NCBI GenBank assembly: GCA_023398105.1
Contig: JAEWST010000010.1
Span: 36,561 to 100,560 of the forward strand
Direction: 5' to 3'
Source of the DNA: Bacillota bacterium
Lineage (GTDB): Bacteria > Bacillota > Clostridia > Acetivibrionales > DSM-1351
DNA length: 64,000 nucleotides
Shown: piece by piece, positions 8,976 to 17,054 of the stretch
Position numbering within the stretch: position 1 is the stretch's first letter
Layout: the number at the start of each line of letters is the position of its first letter
The notes under the pieces: generated by a model
What the model was told of the DNA's origin: nothing
Databases searched by the model: none
Seen by the model: the letters and a program-made list of their open reading frames with translations, nothing else
Program-made: the position numbers and the translations under genes

Positions 8976-9239
8976 CTAATCTATTACACCATAGCTTCCT
9001 TTAACTACCGAAATTGCATTATCTTTTTTATCAGAATTCACATTGATTTCTAACTTTACAACGGTTGAAGCAATTGCACCTGGGAATTTTCGGGGTGTCA
9101 TTTTTTGACTAAATCCAACATGAAGCCCATAATCGGAAGTGTTTAAACTTGCCATTGCTATTCCACTTGTTTTTAAATTATTCATAGCATTATTAGCATC
9201 ATATAAATTTGTGTATAAAGCTGTGATCTTCTCGTCCAT
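8976..9239 (-). CDS. Small uncharacterised protein, 87 aa
   Basis: I do not recognise a named family. The protein is soluble with a mixed alpha/beta look (A-L-Y-T-N-L-Y-D-A-N-N-A-M near the start, ending in V-V-K-G-S-Y-G-V-I-D), faintly like the small stress proteins that bind flexible ligands. The start at 9239 is chosen because GGAGG lies eight bases upstream; a longer TTG form at 9254 would place the ribosome site inside the gene. It stands alone between the GMPP-like gene and repeat copy A3. Confidence 0.7.
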   Translation of the reverse strand: MDEKITALYTNLYDANNAMNNLKTSGIAMASLNTSDYGLHVGFSQKMTPRKFPGAIASTVVKLEINVNSDKKDNAISVVKGSYGVID

Positions 9240-9334
9240 AGATATTTCCTCCAATTATAGATAAATACTAGTACTATTAGTATTTACAAAAATTGAAGAA
9301 ATAACTAGGATAAAAGTACCATAACACTATTATA

Positions 9335-9394
9335 ACGAGGCAAGAAAATGTCCCCCACTTCTATAAGTGGCGGGTACCACTTTGGTTATAAGCC
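9335..9394 (+). repeat. Family A element, shortened copy A3
   Basis: TA (9333-9334), ACGAGGCAAG, the CCACTT/AAGTGG hairpin, GGGTACCACTTTGGTTATAAGCC. The 3' half of the full element is missing. It lies between the 87-aa gene and the GtrA gene. Confidence 0.8.
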
Positions 9395-9495
9395 ATATGT
9401 AGCGTTTTGGCTAAAAATGGTATCCAGTATTTCCGTTGCAAAACAATACTATGACTGAAAATTAATAATAAATTAAACTACTTCTAACGTCTAAG

Positions 9496-9909
9496 CTAGT
9501 TCTTAAATGCAAATATTTTATTAAATATAAAACTAATTAGTGTATAAAAAACCATTCCAATAAGCTGAGATAAATTTTTATTCATTGCCAAGTTCTCAAC
9601 TAAAAATATAAGTAAGTACCGCTGAAGTAAATAGCATATAACAAATACTGCCGAGAAACGCAAGAATTGTTTTAATGCTGGTGCCTTATTATCTTTAAAC
9701 GTCCAATGCTTATTCATAAAAAAGCTATTAATGAAACCTGCAATATATCCTGCAGTGTTTGAGGTTTTGTAAGATACTCCGAAGTAATTCATTAATGTAA
9801 AGAGTATGACTCCTGTTATTAAAGTATTTACTACACCTACTAGACTATATTTAATTAATTGACCAAACTTTTGAATAAATTTACTTTTTAACAAATTATA
9901 AGTAATCAT
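9496..9909 (-). CDS. GtrA-like membrane protein
   Basis: A 137-residue protein with four predicted membrane helices (around residues 20-42, 48-65, 83-103 and 110-132) and the family features Y-S-L-V-G-V-V-N-T near residue 22 and F-N-K-I-F-A-F at the C-terminus. GtrA proteins are thought to help move lipid-linked sugars across the membrane for teichoic acid or surface-glycan modification. The start at 9909 follows AAAGGA. It is not in an operon with glycosyltransferases, but the GDP-sugar synthesis gene at 6426-8864 is close by on the same strand. Confidence 0.88.
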   Translation of the reverse strand: MITYNLLKSKFIQKFGQLIKYSLVGVVNTLITGVILFTLMNYFGVSYKTSNTAGYIAGFINSFFMNKHWTFKDNKAPALKQFLRFSAVFVICYLLQRYLLIFLVENLAMNKNLSQLIGMVFYTLISFIFNKIFAFKN

Positions 9910-10303
9910 TTTTTTCCTTTGTTTAATTTCATAAAACTTTGATTGATAACATATTAAATAAACTTTTATTTAAATTTTACCATATATAAAATTAAAATAA
10001 ATAGGTGGAATAAAAAATGTTACTAAAGTCAATTGCCAAATTATAGTCCGATATAATCGGATATTTAGCCGATAGTAATTGACTCAAAAAACTATACTTT
10101 TTTTGTGCATTGAAATGGTATGAATAATATAATTATCGGCAGCTATGTCAGGTTACTTTAGTAGATATGCTAAAAATAAGGATTATAGAATGTTCTATTA
10201 ATATTTATTGCAAAAGAGAGTCTAAAATTTAACTAGCTTTGTTTTTAGAATGCACAATGGGGAATAATACAAGTATACTTGAACAAAAGAATAGGAGATT
10301 CAA
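9910..10303. other. Intergenic region between gtrA-like and uvsE
   Basis: A 394-base gap between divergent genes. It contains the family C element at 10027-10084 and a perfect 12-base palindrome, CAAGTATACTTG, at 10270-10281, about 22 bases before the uvsE start; the palindrome could be an operator. No convincing promoter or gene was seen. Confidence 0.5.
10027..10084 (+). repeat. Family C inverted-repeat element, 58 bp
   Basis: AGTCAATT at 10027-10034 and AATTGACT at 10077-10084 are exact inverted ends. Inside is a TCCGAT-ata-ATCGGA hairpin followed by TAGCCGATAGTAATTG, a segment shared with the copy near 55790. Confidence 0.65.
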
Positions 10304-11266
10304 ATGATATTTAGACTTGGATTTGTTGCGATGACATTAGATTTGGAAAATTGTACGCCGTCAGGTACAGTTACTTATGCAACATATAAAAACCTTAAAG
10401 ACGAAAATGCCAGGAGAATTAGGCTTGCCCGAGTATCAAGGTGTAATCTTGAAAATACGTTGAGAATACTTAAAAATAATGCTGCACAAAATATAGAAGT
10501 ATACAGGCTTACTTCCAAGCTGATACCCCTTGCTACACATAATGAGCTACTTGGCTGGAATTATACTGACGAGTTTAAAAATGAATTTAAACTAATAGGA
10601 GATTATATAAAAGCTAAAAATTTCAGGGTAAGTGCTCATCCAGACCATTTTACACTATTGAATTCTGTAAGATCGGAAATACTAGAAGCATCAATAAGAG
10701 ACCTTGATTATCATGTAAGAATGTTTGAAGCAATGGGGCTTGATGATTACAGGTATAAATTAGTACTTCATGTGGGTGGTATGTATGGCAATAAAGATGA
10801 AGCGATTGAGCGATTTAAAACTAATTTTTCCACTCTTCCTGATAGAATACGTAAGCGTATTATTTTAGAAAATGATGACAAATCCTTTACAGTAGCTGAT
10901 GTGTTAGGTATCTGTGAAGATTTGAATATTCCAATGGTATTAGATGTTCACCATCATAATTGTGCAAACAATGGTGAGCCTATAGAGGAGTTTTTGCCTA
11001 GGATATTTAACACATGGAAACACGAAATAGAGCCTCCAAAACTTCATTTTTCAAGCTCTAAAAGTTTAAAGGAATATCGAAGTCATGCAGATTATATTGA
11101 TTATTCAGACTTCGTAGGCTTTTTGAACAAAGCAAAGGTTTTTAATAAAGATATTGATTTTATGCTTGAGTGCAAAATGAAGGATAGAGCATTGCTGGAA
11201 CTTTCTGACAAGCTAAAGCAAGCTGAGGCTATAGTTCAGATTAATAAAGCAACCTTTAAAATATAG
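10304..11266 (+). CDS. uvsE: UV-damage endonuclease (UVDE)
   Basis: A 320-residue TIM-barrel metal endonuclease that nicks DNA 5' to UV photoproducts, starting an alternative excision repair. Seen: the opening L-G-F-V-A-M with the T-x-x-T-x-x-N-L region, R-V-S-A-H-P-D-H near residue 107, L-V-L-H-V-G-G near 146, L-E-N-D-D-K near 187, and L-D-V-H-H-H-N near 212, giving the metal-binding histidines and acids of the family. The ATG at 10304 follows TAGGAG. The enzyme is common in spore formers. A micro-gene follows at 11395. Confidence 0.93.
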   Translation: MIFRLGFVAMTLDLENCTPSGTVTYATYKNLKDENARRIRLARVSRCNLENTLRILKNNAAQNIEVYRLTSKLIPLATHNELLGWNYTDEFKNEFKLIGDYIKAKNFRVSAHPDHFTLLNSVRSEILEASIRDLDYHVRMFEAMGLDDYRYKLVLHVGGMYGNKDEAIERFKTNFSTLPDRIRKRIILENDDKSFTVADVLGICEDLNIPMVLDVHHHNCANNGEPIEEFLPRIFNTWKHEIEPPKLHFSSSKSLKEYRSHADYIDYSDFVGFLNKAKVFNKDIDFMLECKMKDRALLELSDKLKQAEAIVQINKATFKI

Positions 11267-11394
11267 CTAAAAAAACTGTTACTTATGAATAAATTTACTA
11301 AACTATGAAATAATTAATATTAAGAAGTTGATTTAGCGATGTTTTTTATGTTAAGTCAAAACACAAATAATAATTTTAAGAAAGGAAGTTGCAC

Positions 11395-11520
11395 ATGGGA
11401 AAAGGTAAAAAACAGAGTAGTAATGACAATCCTACTTTTGATAATGATCAGGTTGGAGAAAATAAGAATAGTAACAGCGGTGGGAAAAATAAAAATAGCA
11501 AGGATAGCAAGAATAGTTAG
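11395..11520 (+). CDS. 41-residue hydrophilic peptide (possible spore protein)
   Basis: A short frame with a good ribosome site (AAGGAAG about ten bases upstream) and a terminator about 110 bases downstream. The product begins M-G-K-G-K-K-Q-S-S-N and is almost entirely lysine, asparagine, serine, glycine and aspartate, with no hydrophobic core. That composition resembles minor small acid-soluble spore proteins such as SspK, SspN and SspP of Bacillus, but I see no alignable motif, so this is compositional likeness only. It lies 128 bases after uvsE. Confidence 0.6.
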   Translation: MGKGKKQSSNDNPTFDNDQVGENKNSNSGGKNKNSKDSKNS

Positions 11521-11626
11521 TTTGCGTAGTTATAGACAGTGTAATACGAATTTACGTTAAATATTTAGAATTGCATATTTATTGCTGTATATGTTGTAAA
11601 GAGTAAAGTGAATAAGTAAGTAAAAT

Positions 11627-11668
11627 AAAAAGAGGATTGTGAAAAACACAGATTCTCTTTTTATTTTA
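11627..11668 (+). terminator. Rho-independent terminator after the micro-gene
   Basis: AAAGAG...ATTGTG pairs with CACA...CTCTTT across an AAAAA loop, followed by TTTTTATTTTA. The stem begins near 11628 and the T-run ends near 11668. Confidence 0.8.
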
Positions 11669-11840
11669 CTAAAGGCAAATACCGTTCAAAGTTTTAACCT
11701 TTAATGAACCGTCCCGGAAAGTTTTTTCTCAAAAAAGGCAATAGTAAAAAAAACCAAATTCCAACAAATAGGAAATGGTGATATAATATTTATTGAGATA
11801 TTAGATACGTTTAATTAAATAATTTTAGGTGGTGACGGTG

Positions 11841-12035
11841 ATGCAAAAATGGGAATACAAAGTAATCGAGACGGAATGCAAAGGGCTTATGGGAGGGCAA
11901 CTTGAAATACAACATTTTAGTGATAGTTTAAATATTCTTGGCAAAGATGGCTGGGAAGTTATTTCAAGTTTTACACTAAATATAGCACAAGGCTCTTCTA
12001 AAAAGGTGGTTACCATTTTAAAACGTCCTTGCTAA
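11841..12035 (+). CDS. DUF4177 family protein, 64 aa
   Basis: A small protein with the DUF4177 pattern: K-W-E-Y-K-V at the start, L-N-I-L-G-K-D-G-W-E-V-I-S near the middle and a final beta strand V-V-T-I-L-K-R. The family occurs widely in Firmicutes and has no known function. I place the start at ATG 11841, seven bases after AGGTGGTG; the GTG codons upstream (11829-11840) overlap the ribosome site. It is monocistronic, followed by the hairpin at 12078. Confidence 0.82.
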   Translation: MQKWEYKVIETECKGLMGGQLEIQHFSDSLNILGKDGWEVISSFTLNIAQGSSKKVVTILKRPC

Positions 12036-12077
12036 AGTGTTAAGAGCCGATACCTACAGCTTATTATTATAATTTGC

Positions 12078-12097
12078 AAAGGTAGACACCTTTTTAA
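12078..12097 (+). terminator. Short terminator after the DUF4177 gene
   Basis: AAAGGT (12078-12083), loop AGAC, ACCTTT (12088-12093) and following Ts form a compact stem with a four-base loop. Confidence 0.65.
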
Positions 12098-12446
12098 AGC
12101 TTCTTTTTATTGCGGTTGTCGCAAAATAAGTAATCCGATTAAGAGATACAAGGCAACAATAAATACTCTGCTTCTTGAAGAGATAATTCTTACAAAGATT
12201 TCTGAATAAGTCATGTACTTAGTACTAAACTGAAAAAATTACTGGTCATATCCTTAACAGGACTGACTGGTTTTTGTTTGTTTAAAAAGATAGAATGCAA
12301 ATGCATGGCACCCTAAACTTCATTTATTCCACATATTAAATTTTAATGGTATAATATAACTCGGTTTAGATATGTAGCATAGATAGAAAGCAAACTACAA
12401 TTTTTTTGTGAAGTTGCATAACAAATAATTAAATCGGAGAATTTTA
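12098..12446 (+). other. Intergenic region upstream of the PfkB kinase
   Basis: It contains a second terminator-like stem (GTCATATCCT-taac-AGGACTGAC at 12245-12267, then TGGTTTTTG) and the promoter at 12327-12355. No coding frame is supported. Confidence 0.5.
12327..12355 (+). promoter_or_regulatory. Extended -10 promoter of the PfkB gene
   Basis: TGGTATAAT provides an extended -10 (TATAAT at 12350-12355). The -35 at the 17-base spacing is weak (TTCCAC, 12327-12332), consistent with reliance on the TG motif. The start codon is about 90 bases downstream. Confidence 0.55.
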
Positions 12447-13382
12447 ATGATTACAGTATTGTCATTAAGCCCAGCCGTAGATAAAATCTATGTGATAGAT
12501 GATTTTTGTGCAGGAGAATTATATAGGGTTAATAATTGTATACAATCCGCTGGCGGCAAGGGTATAAATGTAACTAGAGTTTCTAGGATGCTAAAAGCTG
12601 AAGTGGCTGTATTGGGCTTCAAAGCAGGCAGCACTGGTCAATGGTTGGAGGATAATATCCTTAGAGCGGGTGCAAAGTCATATTTAATAGAAGTAGAAGG
12701 GCAATCAAGGACAAATAATAATATTATAGACAAAGTTAATAATAAGGAAACAGAAATATTAGAAGAAGGACCCACAATAAGTGATTATTCTTGGCAAATG
12801 TTTCTAGAAGGTTTTCGTAAAAATATAAAAGCATCAAAAGTTCTTGTTTGTTCGGGAGGACTTCCAAAGGGACTGGGAACTGAAACCTATAAAAGACTTA
12901 TTGAAGAGGCAAACAAGCTAGGTATTAAAACAATTTTAGATGCCAGCGGAGAGGTGCTTAGACAGGGGATTGAAGCAAAACCTTATCTGATAAAGCCAAA
13001 CTTAAGAGAACTGTCAACATATTTTCAGACAAATTTTACTACTGAGACTGAAATTTTGAATGCCTGCATGGAGATAATAAAAAAAGGTGTAAAGGTTGTT
13101 GTCACTTCATTAGGTGCAGATGGTGCACTATTGGTGAGTGAAAATGTCGCATACAAAGCATATCCAGTTAATGTTAATGTGATAAACACCATAGGCTCTG
13201 GTGATTCAATGGTAGCAGGCATCAGTACTGGTATTGCAGAGGGGCAGGAGTTTTTGGACTGCTTTAGGCTTGGCGTTGCATGTGCTTCTTCAAATACAGA
13301 ATTTATTGAAATTGGTTTAATAAGTAATGATAGAGTTGAGCAGCTAAAAAAAGAGATTATTATTGAAAAGATAGCGTTATAA
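12447..13382 (+). CDS. PfkB-family 1-phosphofructokinase-type sugar kinase
   Basis: A 311-residue ribokinase-superfamily enzyme of the FruK/LacC branch. The N-terminus V-L-S-L-S-P-A-V-D, the substrate motif S-A-G-G-K-G-I-N-V-T-R near residue 35 and the catalytic/anion-hole motif N-T-I-G-S-G-D-S-M-V-A-G near 250 (the aspartate being the base) are all present. The usual substrates are fructose-1-phosphate or tagatose-6-phosphate; there is no adjacent phosphotransferase system to choose between them. The ATG at 12447 follows CGGAGA. tex follows about 200 bases downstream behind its own L1 leader. Confidence 0.88.
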   Translation: MITVLSLSPAVDKIYVIDDFCAGELYRVNNCIQSAGGKGINVTRVSRMLKAEVAVLGFKAGSTGQWLEDNILRAGAKSYLIEVEGQSRTNNNIIDKVNNKETEILEEGPTISDYSWQMFLEGFRKNIKASKVLVCSGGLPKGLGTETYKRLIEEANKLGIKTILDASGEVLRQGIEAKPYLIKPNLRELSTYFQTNFTTETEILNACMEIIKKGVKVVVTSLGADGALLVSENVAYKAYPVNVNVINTIGSGDSMVAGISTGIAEGQEFLDCFRLGVACASSNTEFIEIGLISNDRVEQLKKEIIIEKIAL

Positions 13383-13510
13383 CTGGCTAAAAGCAAAGGT
13401 CTGCACCAACAAAGCAATTATTTTATGTTATTAGGTGGATGGAACTGTAAGAAAAACTACTCATCTCAGCTTATCCAGCACAACTGTGGTTTGCTTAGTG
13501 CAGGCAGAAT

Positions 13511-13578
13511 TATCGAAGCGGAGGCTATACATAGATAGTTTTATTATTTTTGTGCCGAAAATCGGCTTGGAGGTTACT
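13511..13578 (+). promoter_or_regulatory. L1 leader of tex
   Basis: ATCGAAGCGGAGG matches the upstream part of other L1 copies. The signature hairpin is GCCGA-aaa-TCGGC (13554-13566), followed by TTGGAGGTTACT and the ATG at 13579. The fourth base pair is G-C where carD, hisD and hisC have C-G, a compensatory change. Confidence 0.6.
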
Positions 13579-15732
13579 ATGAATATTATCGAACAATTGA
13601 TTAAAGAGTTTAATTTAAAGCCATTTCAGGTACAAAATACGGTTAATTTAATTGACGAAGGAAATACAATACCTTTTATAGCTCGTTATCGAAAAGAAAT
13701 AACAGGCGAATTAAATGACCAAGTACTTAGAGAATTATATGAACGCCTAGTATATTTGAGAAATCTTTCCGAAAGACGGGAGGATGTTAGAAGGCTGATA
13801 GATGGGCAGGGCAAGCTCACAGAAGAAATTAGCAAGGCATTAGACAAAGCAGTTACACTTCAGGAAATTGAAGATATTTATAGACCCTACAAGGTTAAAA
13901 GAAAAACTCGTGCATCTATTGCAAAGGAAAAGGGATTAGAGCCTTTAGCAACAATTATTTACGCTCAGATGCCATCAAGAACTACAGTTGAGGAATTAGC
14001 TTCAAAATATATTGATGCGGAAAAGGGTGTAAACACTGTAGAAGAAGCAATATCAGGTGCAATGGATATTATAGCAGAGGAAGTTTCTGATAATGCAGAG
14101 TACCGTAAGGCCTTGAGAGAGATTATTTTCAGGGAAGGTTTAATAGTTTCCACTGCTAAAAAGGAAGAGGATTCTGTTTACAGGATGTATTATGACTTTA
14201 AGGAACCTGCTTCAAAAATAGCAAATCATAGAGTTTTGGCTATTAATAGAGGTGAAAAGGAAGAGTTTCTGCAAGTAAAAATAGATGTGGATAGCTCAAA
14301 ATGCTTGGTGTATCTTAAAGGAAAGTCAATAAGGAAAACTAATGCCGATATGGGCAGGTATGTTGAGCTTGCAATTGAGGACTCCTATTCTAGATTAATT
14401 TTCCCATCACTGGAGAGGGACATTAGAAATAAATTAACTGAAGTAGCACAGGAACAAGCAATTAAGGTGTTTTCCGAAAATCTTAGAAATCTTCTGCTAC
14501 AGCCTCCAGTTAAGGATAGAGTGGTTTTGGGATTAGATCCTGCTTACAGGACAGGTTGCAAGATAGCTGTTGTAGATGAAACTGGAAAAGTATTCGAAAC
14601 GACTGTAATATATCCTACTCCACCTCAAAATAAAGTGGAAGAGGCAAAGGTTAAAATTAAAAATTTAATTGAAAAATATAAGGTAGATATTATATCCATC
14701 GGAAACGGTACAGCTTCAAAAGAATCGGAAATGTTCGTAGTTGAGCTTTTAAGAGAGATAGACAGAAAAGTTTATTACATGGTTGTCAGTGAAGCGGGGG
14801 CTTCCGTATATTCCGCTTCAAAGCTTGGAGCTGATGAGTTTCCAGACTTTGATGTGGCTCTTCGCAGTGCTGTCTCTATTGCTAGAAGACTTCAGGATCC
14901 GTTAGCAGAATTAGTAAAGATTGATCCCAAGGCTATTGGTGTGGGACAGTATCAGCATGATATGAACCAAAAAAGGCTGGATGAATCTTTAGGTGGCGTG
15001 GTAGAGGCCTGTGTAAATAGCGTTGGAGTTGATTTGAATACTGCTTCTGCACCCTTATTATCATATGTTTCAGGAGTATCTGCTGCTATTGCCAAAAATG
15101 TAGTAGAGTATAGGGAGCAAAATGGTAAATTCAAAAACAGAAGTGAAATTAAAAAGGTTAAAAAGCTTGGAGATAAAACCTTTGAGCAATGTGCTGGCTT
15201 CCTTAGAATAGCTGATGGTGATAATATACTTGATAACACCTCTGTTCATCCAGAATCCTATAAAGCTGCTAAAAAGCTTTTAGAAAAAATGGATTATAAA
15301 TTATCAGATGTATTGCATAAAAAGCTGCAGGGATTGGATAAAAAGGTTGAACAATATGGAATAGTCAAGGTTGCAGAAGAACTTGAAGTTGGAGTGCCTA
15401 CATTAAGAGACATTGTTAATGAATTGCTAAAGCCTGGAAGAGACCCAAGAGACGAACTGCCAAAGCCTGTACTTCGTACAGATGTACTTAGCATGGAGGA
15501 TTTAAAGCCTGGAATGGTGCTTACTGGAACAGTCAGAAATGTAGCCGATTTTGGTGCTTTTGTTGATATTGGTGTACATCAAGACGGGCTTGTGCATATA
15601 TCACAGCTTGCAGATAAGTTTGTAAAAAATCCTATGGGAATAGTAGCTGTTGGAGATATTGTCAAAGTTAGAGTTCTAGAGGTTGATGTTGACAGAAAGA
15701 GGATTTCACTGAGTATGAGGGAGATAAGCTAA
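13579..15732 (+). CDS. tex: Tex-family S1 RNA-binding transcription accessory protein
   Basis: A 717-residue Tex protein, the normal family length. Order: helical Tex_N domain (about 1-190), core helices, the YqgF-like RNase-H fold (about 320-450; V-L-G-L-D-P-A-Y-R-T-G-C-K), helix-hairpin-helix repeats (about 480-560) and a C-terminal S1 domain (about 640-715; G-A-F-V-D-I-G-V-H-Q-D-G-L-V-H-I-S). Tex binds RNA and elongating RNA polymerase. The ATG at 13579 is fixed by GGAGG in the L1 leader; an in-frame extension to 13435 would run through the leader and is not believed. Confidence 0.94.
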   Translation: MNIIEQLIKEFNLKPFQVQNTVNLIDEGNTIPFIARYRKEITGELNDQVLRELYERLVYLRNLSERREDVRRLIDGQGKLTEEISKALDKAVTLQEIEDIYRPYKVKRKTRASIAKEKGLEPLATIIYAQMPSRTTVEELASKYIDAEKGVNTVEEAISGAMDIIAEEVSDNAEYRKALREIIFREGLIVSTAKKEEDSVYRMYYDFKEPASKIANHRVLAINRGEKEEFLQVKIDVDSSKCLVYLKGKSIRKTNADMGRYVELAIEDSYSRLIFPSLERDIRNKLTEVAQEQAIKVFSENLRNLLLQPPVKDRVVLGLDPAYRTGCKIAVVDETGKVFETTVIYPTPPQNKVEEAKVKIKNLIEKYKVDIISIGNGTASKESEMFVVELLREIDRKVYYMVVSEAGASVYSASKLGADEFPDFDVALRSAVSIARRLQDPLAELVKIDPKAIGVGQYQHDMNQKRLDESLGGVVEACVNSVGVDLNTASAPLLSYVSGVSAAIAKNVVEYREQNGKFKNRSEIKKVKKLGDKTFEQCAGFLRIADGDNILDNTSVHPESYKAAKKLLEKMDYKLSDVLHKKLQGLDKKVEQYGIVKVAEELEVGVPTLRDIVNELLKPGRDPRDELPKPVLRTDVLSMEDLKPGMVLTGTVRNVADFGAFVDIGVHQDGLVHISQLADKFVKNPMGIVAVGDIVKVRVLEVDVDRKRISLSMREIS

Positions 15733-15816
15733 AAGCGAAGAATTAGTTATTTCCGAGCCAACTTTCAATTGATAAGAACCTTATAATTTCCAGGTTCGAA
15801 AACCTGAGTAAATTAG

Positions 15817-15846
15817 TTGTAAGAGACTGATTTAGATTTATATAAT
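15817..15846 (+). promoter_or_regulatory. Promoter of the small-protein/ART-like module, with nearby inverted repeat
   Basis: TTGTAA (15817-15822) and TATAAT (15841-15846) are 18 bases apart. About 45 bases downstream, GTATACT/AGTATGC (15889-15904) forms an imperfect inverted repeat ahead of the ribosome site, a candidate operator for autoregulation. Confidence 0.5.
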
Positions 15847-15962
15847 GTTTAAGAATGAAGTTATAGTATAGAATCTTAATATATTTTCGTATACTAAAGT
15901 ATGCAAAAAATAAAAATATATTAAGGAGTTTACGGATGAGTGCTCAAGGGAGGAAGGTCATT

Positions 15963-16124
15963 ATGAGTAATAAGGATTTTGATGAATATTTAAGTAAAAT
16001 TGAAAAATACACTGAAAAAGTAGCTAGTGGAAAAATTTCTTCTACTGAATCTTTAGAATCTCTTGTTAAAGCTGGTATCTGTAATAATAAAAAAGAAATA
16101 AGTAGCATTTATAGGACTGCATAA
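15963..16124 (+). CDS. Small partner protein of an ART-like gene, 53 aa
   Basis: A short soluble protein (M-S-N-K-D-F-D-E-Y-L-S-K-I-E-K-Y start) with the motif L-V-K-A-G-I-C near its end, reminiscent of small proteins that end in an A-G-I...G-x-L...Y-R tail and are encoded beside toxin-like genes. Two starts are possible: ATG 15963 after GGGAGG, or ATG 15936 after AAGGAG, nine codons earlier; both have good ribosome sites. Two bases separate its stop from the next gene's ATG, indicating translational coupling. An antitoxin-like role is inferred from gene arrangement only. Confidence 0.65.
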   Translation: MSNKDFDEYLSKIEKYTEKVASGKISSTESLESLVKAGICNNKKEISSIYRTA

Positions 16125-16126
16125 CT

Positions 16127-16727
16127 ATGTATTCAAAAATACCAAGTTTGACTATAGGATTTCATGGCTGTGATATATCTATTTATAATAACGTAATAAA
16201 AAATAATGAAAGACTGAATCCTAGTGATAATGACTATGATTGGCTAGGACATGGTATATATTTTTTGGGAGAATAATTTTGATAGGGCATATCAATTTGC
16301 ACTTGAAAAAAAAGAGCGTGGCAAAATAGAAGAAGTTGCAGTTATAGGAGCAGTTATTGATTTGGGATATTGCCTTGACTTTATTAATTCTAGAGATATT
16401 AAATCACTGGAATTTAGGTATAGGTTGCTTAAAGCAGAATGTGTAAATTCTGGGACTGATTTGCCTCAAAATGTATTAAAAAAGGAGGGTATACCTCTTT
16501 TAAGAAACTTGGACTGTGCGGTGATTCAAAGATTGCATCAATGGAATAAAGACAATGATTACCGAGAGTATGATTCAGTAAGAGGTGTATTTTTAGAGGG
16601 AAAAGAGATATATCCTACTTCAGAATTCAGAGAAAAAAATCATATACAAATATGTGTTAGAAATAGTAATTGTATTAAAGGTTATTTTTCACCTTTAGTT
16701 GCTGATGAAAATTATAGTATTCCATAG
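16127..16727 (+). pseudogene. ADP-ribosyltransferase-like gene broken by a single-base frameshift
   Basis: Reading from ATG 16127, the frame gives T-I-G-F-H-G-C-D, then D-Y-D-W-L-G-H-G-I-Y-F, and stops at 16276. The continuation lies in another frame, entered at a run of six Ts (16261-16266): removing one T restores G-H-G-I-Y-F-W-E-N-N and a 199-residue protein continuing to 16727, with V-I-D-L-G-Y-C-L-D, L-D-C-A-V-I, S-V-R-G-V-F-L-E-G and H-I-Q-I-C-V-R-N. The restored protein matches a conserved uncharacterised family I recognise by these motifs. A histidine in F-H-G and tyrosine in G-I-Y suggest an ART-like fold. A sequencing error or real frameshifting are alternatives to inactivation. Confidence 0.75.
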
Positions 16728-16737
16728 ATTACGAAAA

Positions 16738-16776
16738 AATGGCTATCCATAAAAAGATGGCTTTTTTTATTTTTAC
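16738..16776 (+). terminator. Terminator after the ART-like gene
   Basis: GCTATC pairs with GATGGC (one G-U pair) across an A-rich loop, followed by a run of seven Ts and further T-rich sequence. Confidence 0.75.
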
Positions 16777-17054
16777 ATAAACGCAGTTTTTCAAATAGGG
16801 AAGTCGAGTTAATAATCTATTTTGGTAGAAGAATAGTAACTACTTTATAAAATATTATCACAGTAAATAAAATTATTTGAGATTTTTTAAAAGTATGATA
16901 ATATGTTATATTGTTATATGTTAAAATATTATAATATATATATTATAACTATGTGTTATATAATAATACGCAGAATAATTTATGCAGTTATAAATGAAAA
17001 CCAATAAACTAAAGTGTGGAACACACGCTTATGGTTTTAGAAAGAAGGAAAATA
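16777..17054. other. Very AT-rich intergenic stretch
   Basis: It contains near-alternating TATA/ATAT tracts around 16900-16970 with several overlapping palindromes, consistent with a promoter region or a flexible or curved segment. No gene is seen. A weak match to the family D end (GTCGAGTTAATA) lies near 16802. Confidence 0.4.

Noticed and set aside
13435..13578. 48-residue N-terminal extension of Tex
   Set aside because: It would run through the L1 leader, has no ribosome site, and the protein from 13579 already has the full family length.
15790..15807. tRNA-like T-arm (CAGGTTCGAAAACCTG)
   Set aside because: No acceptor, D or anticodon arm is found around it; it is an isolated hairpin after tex.
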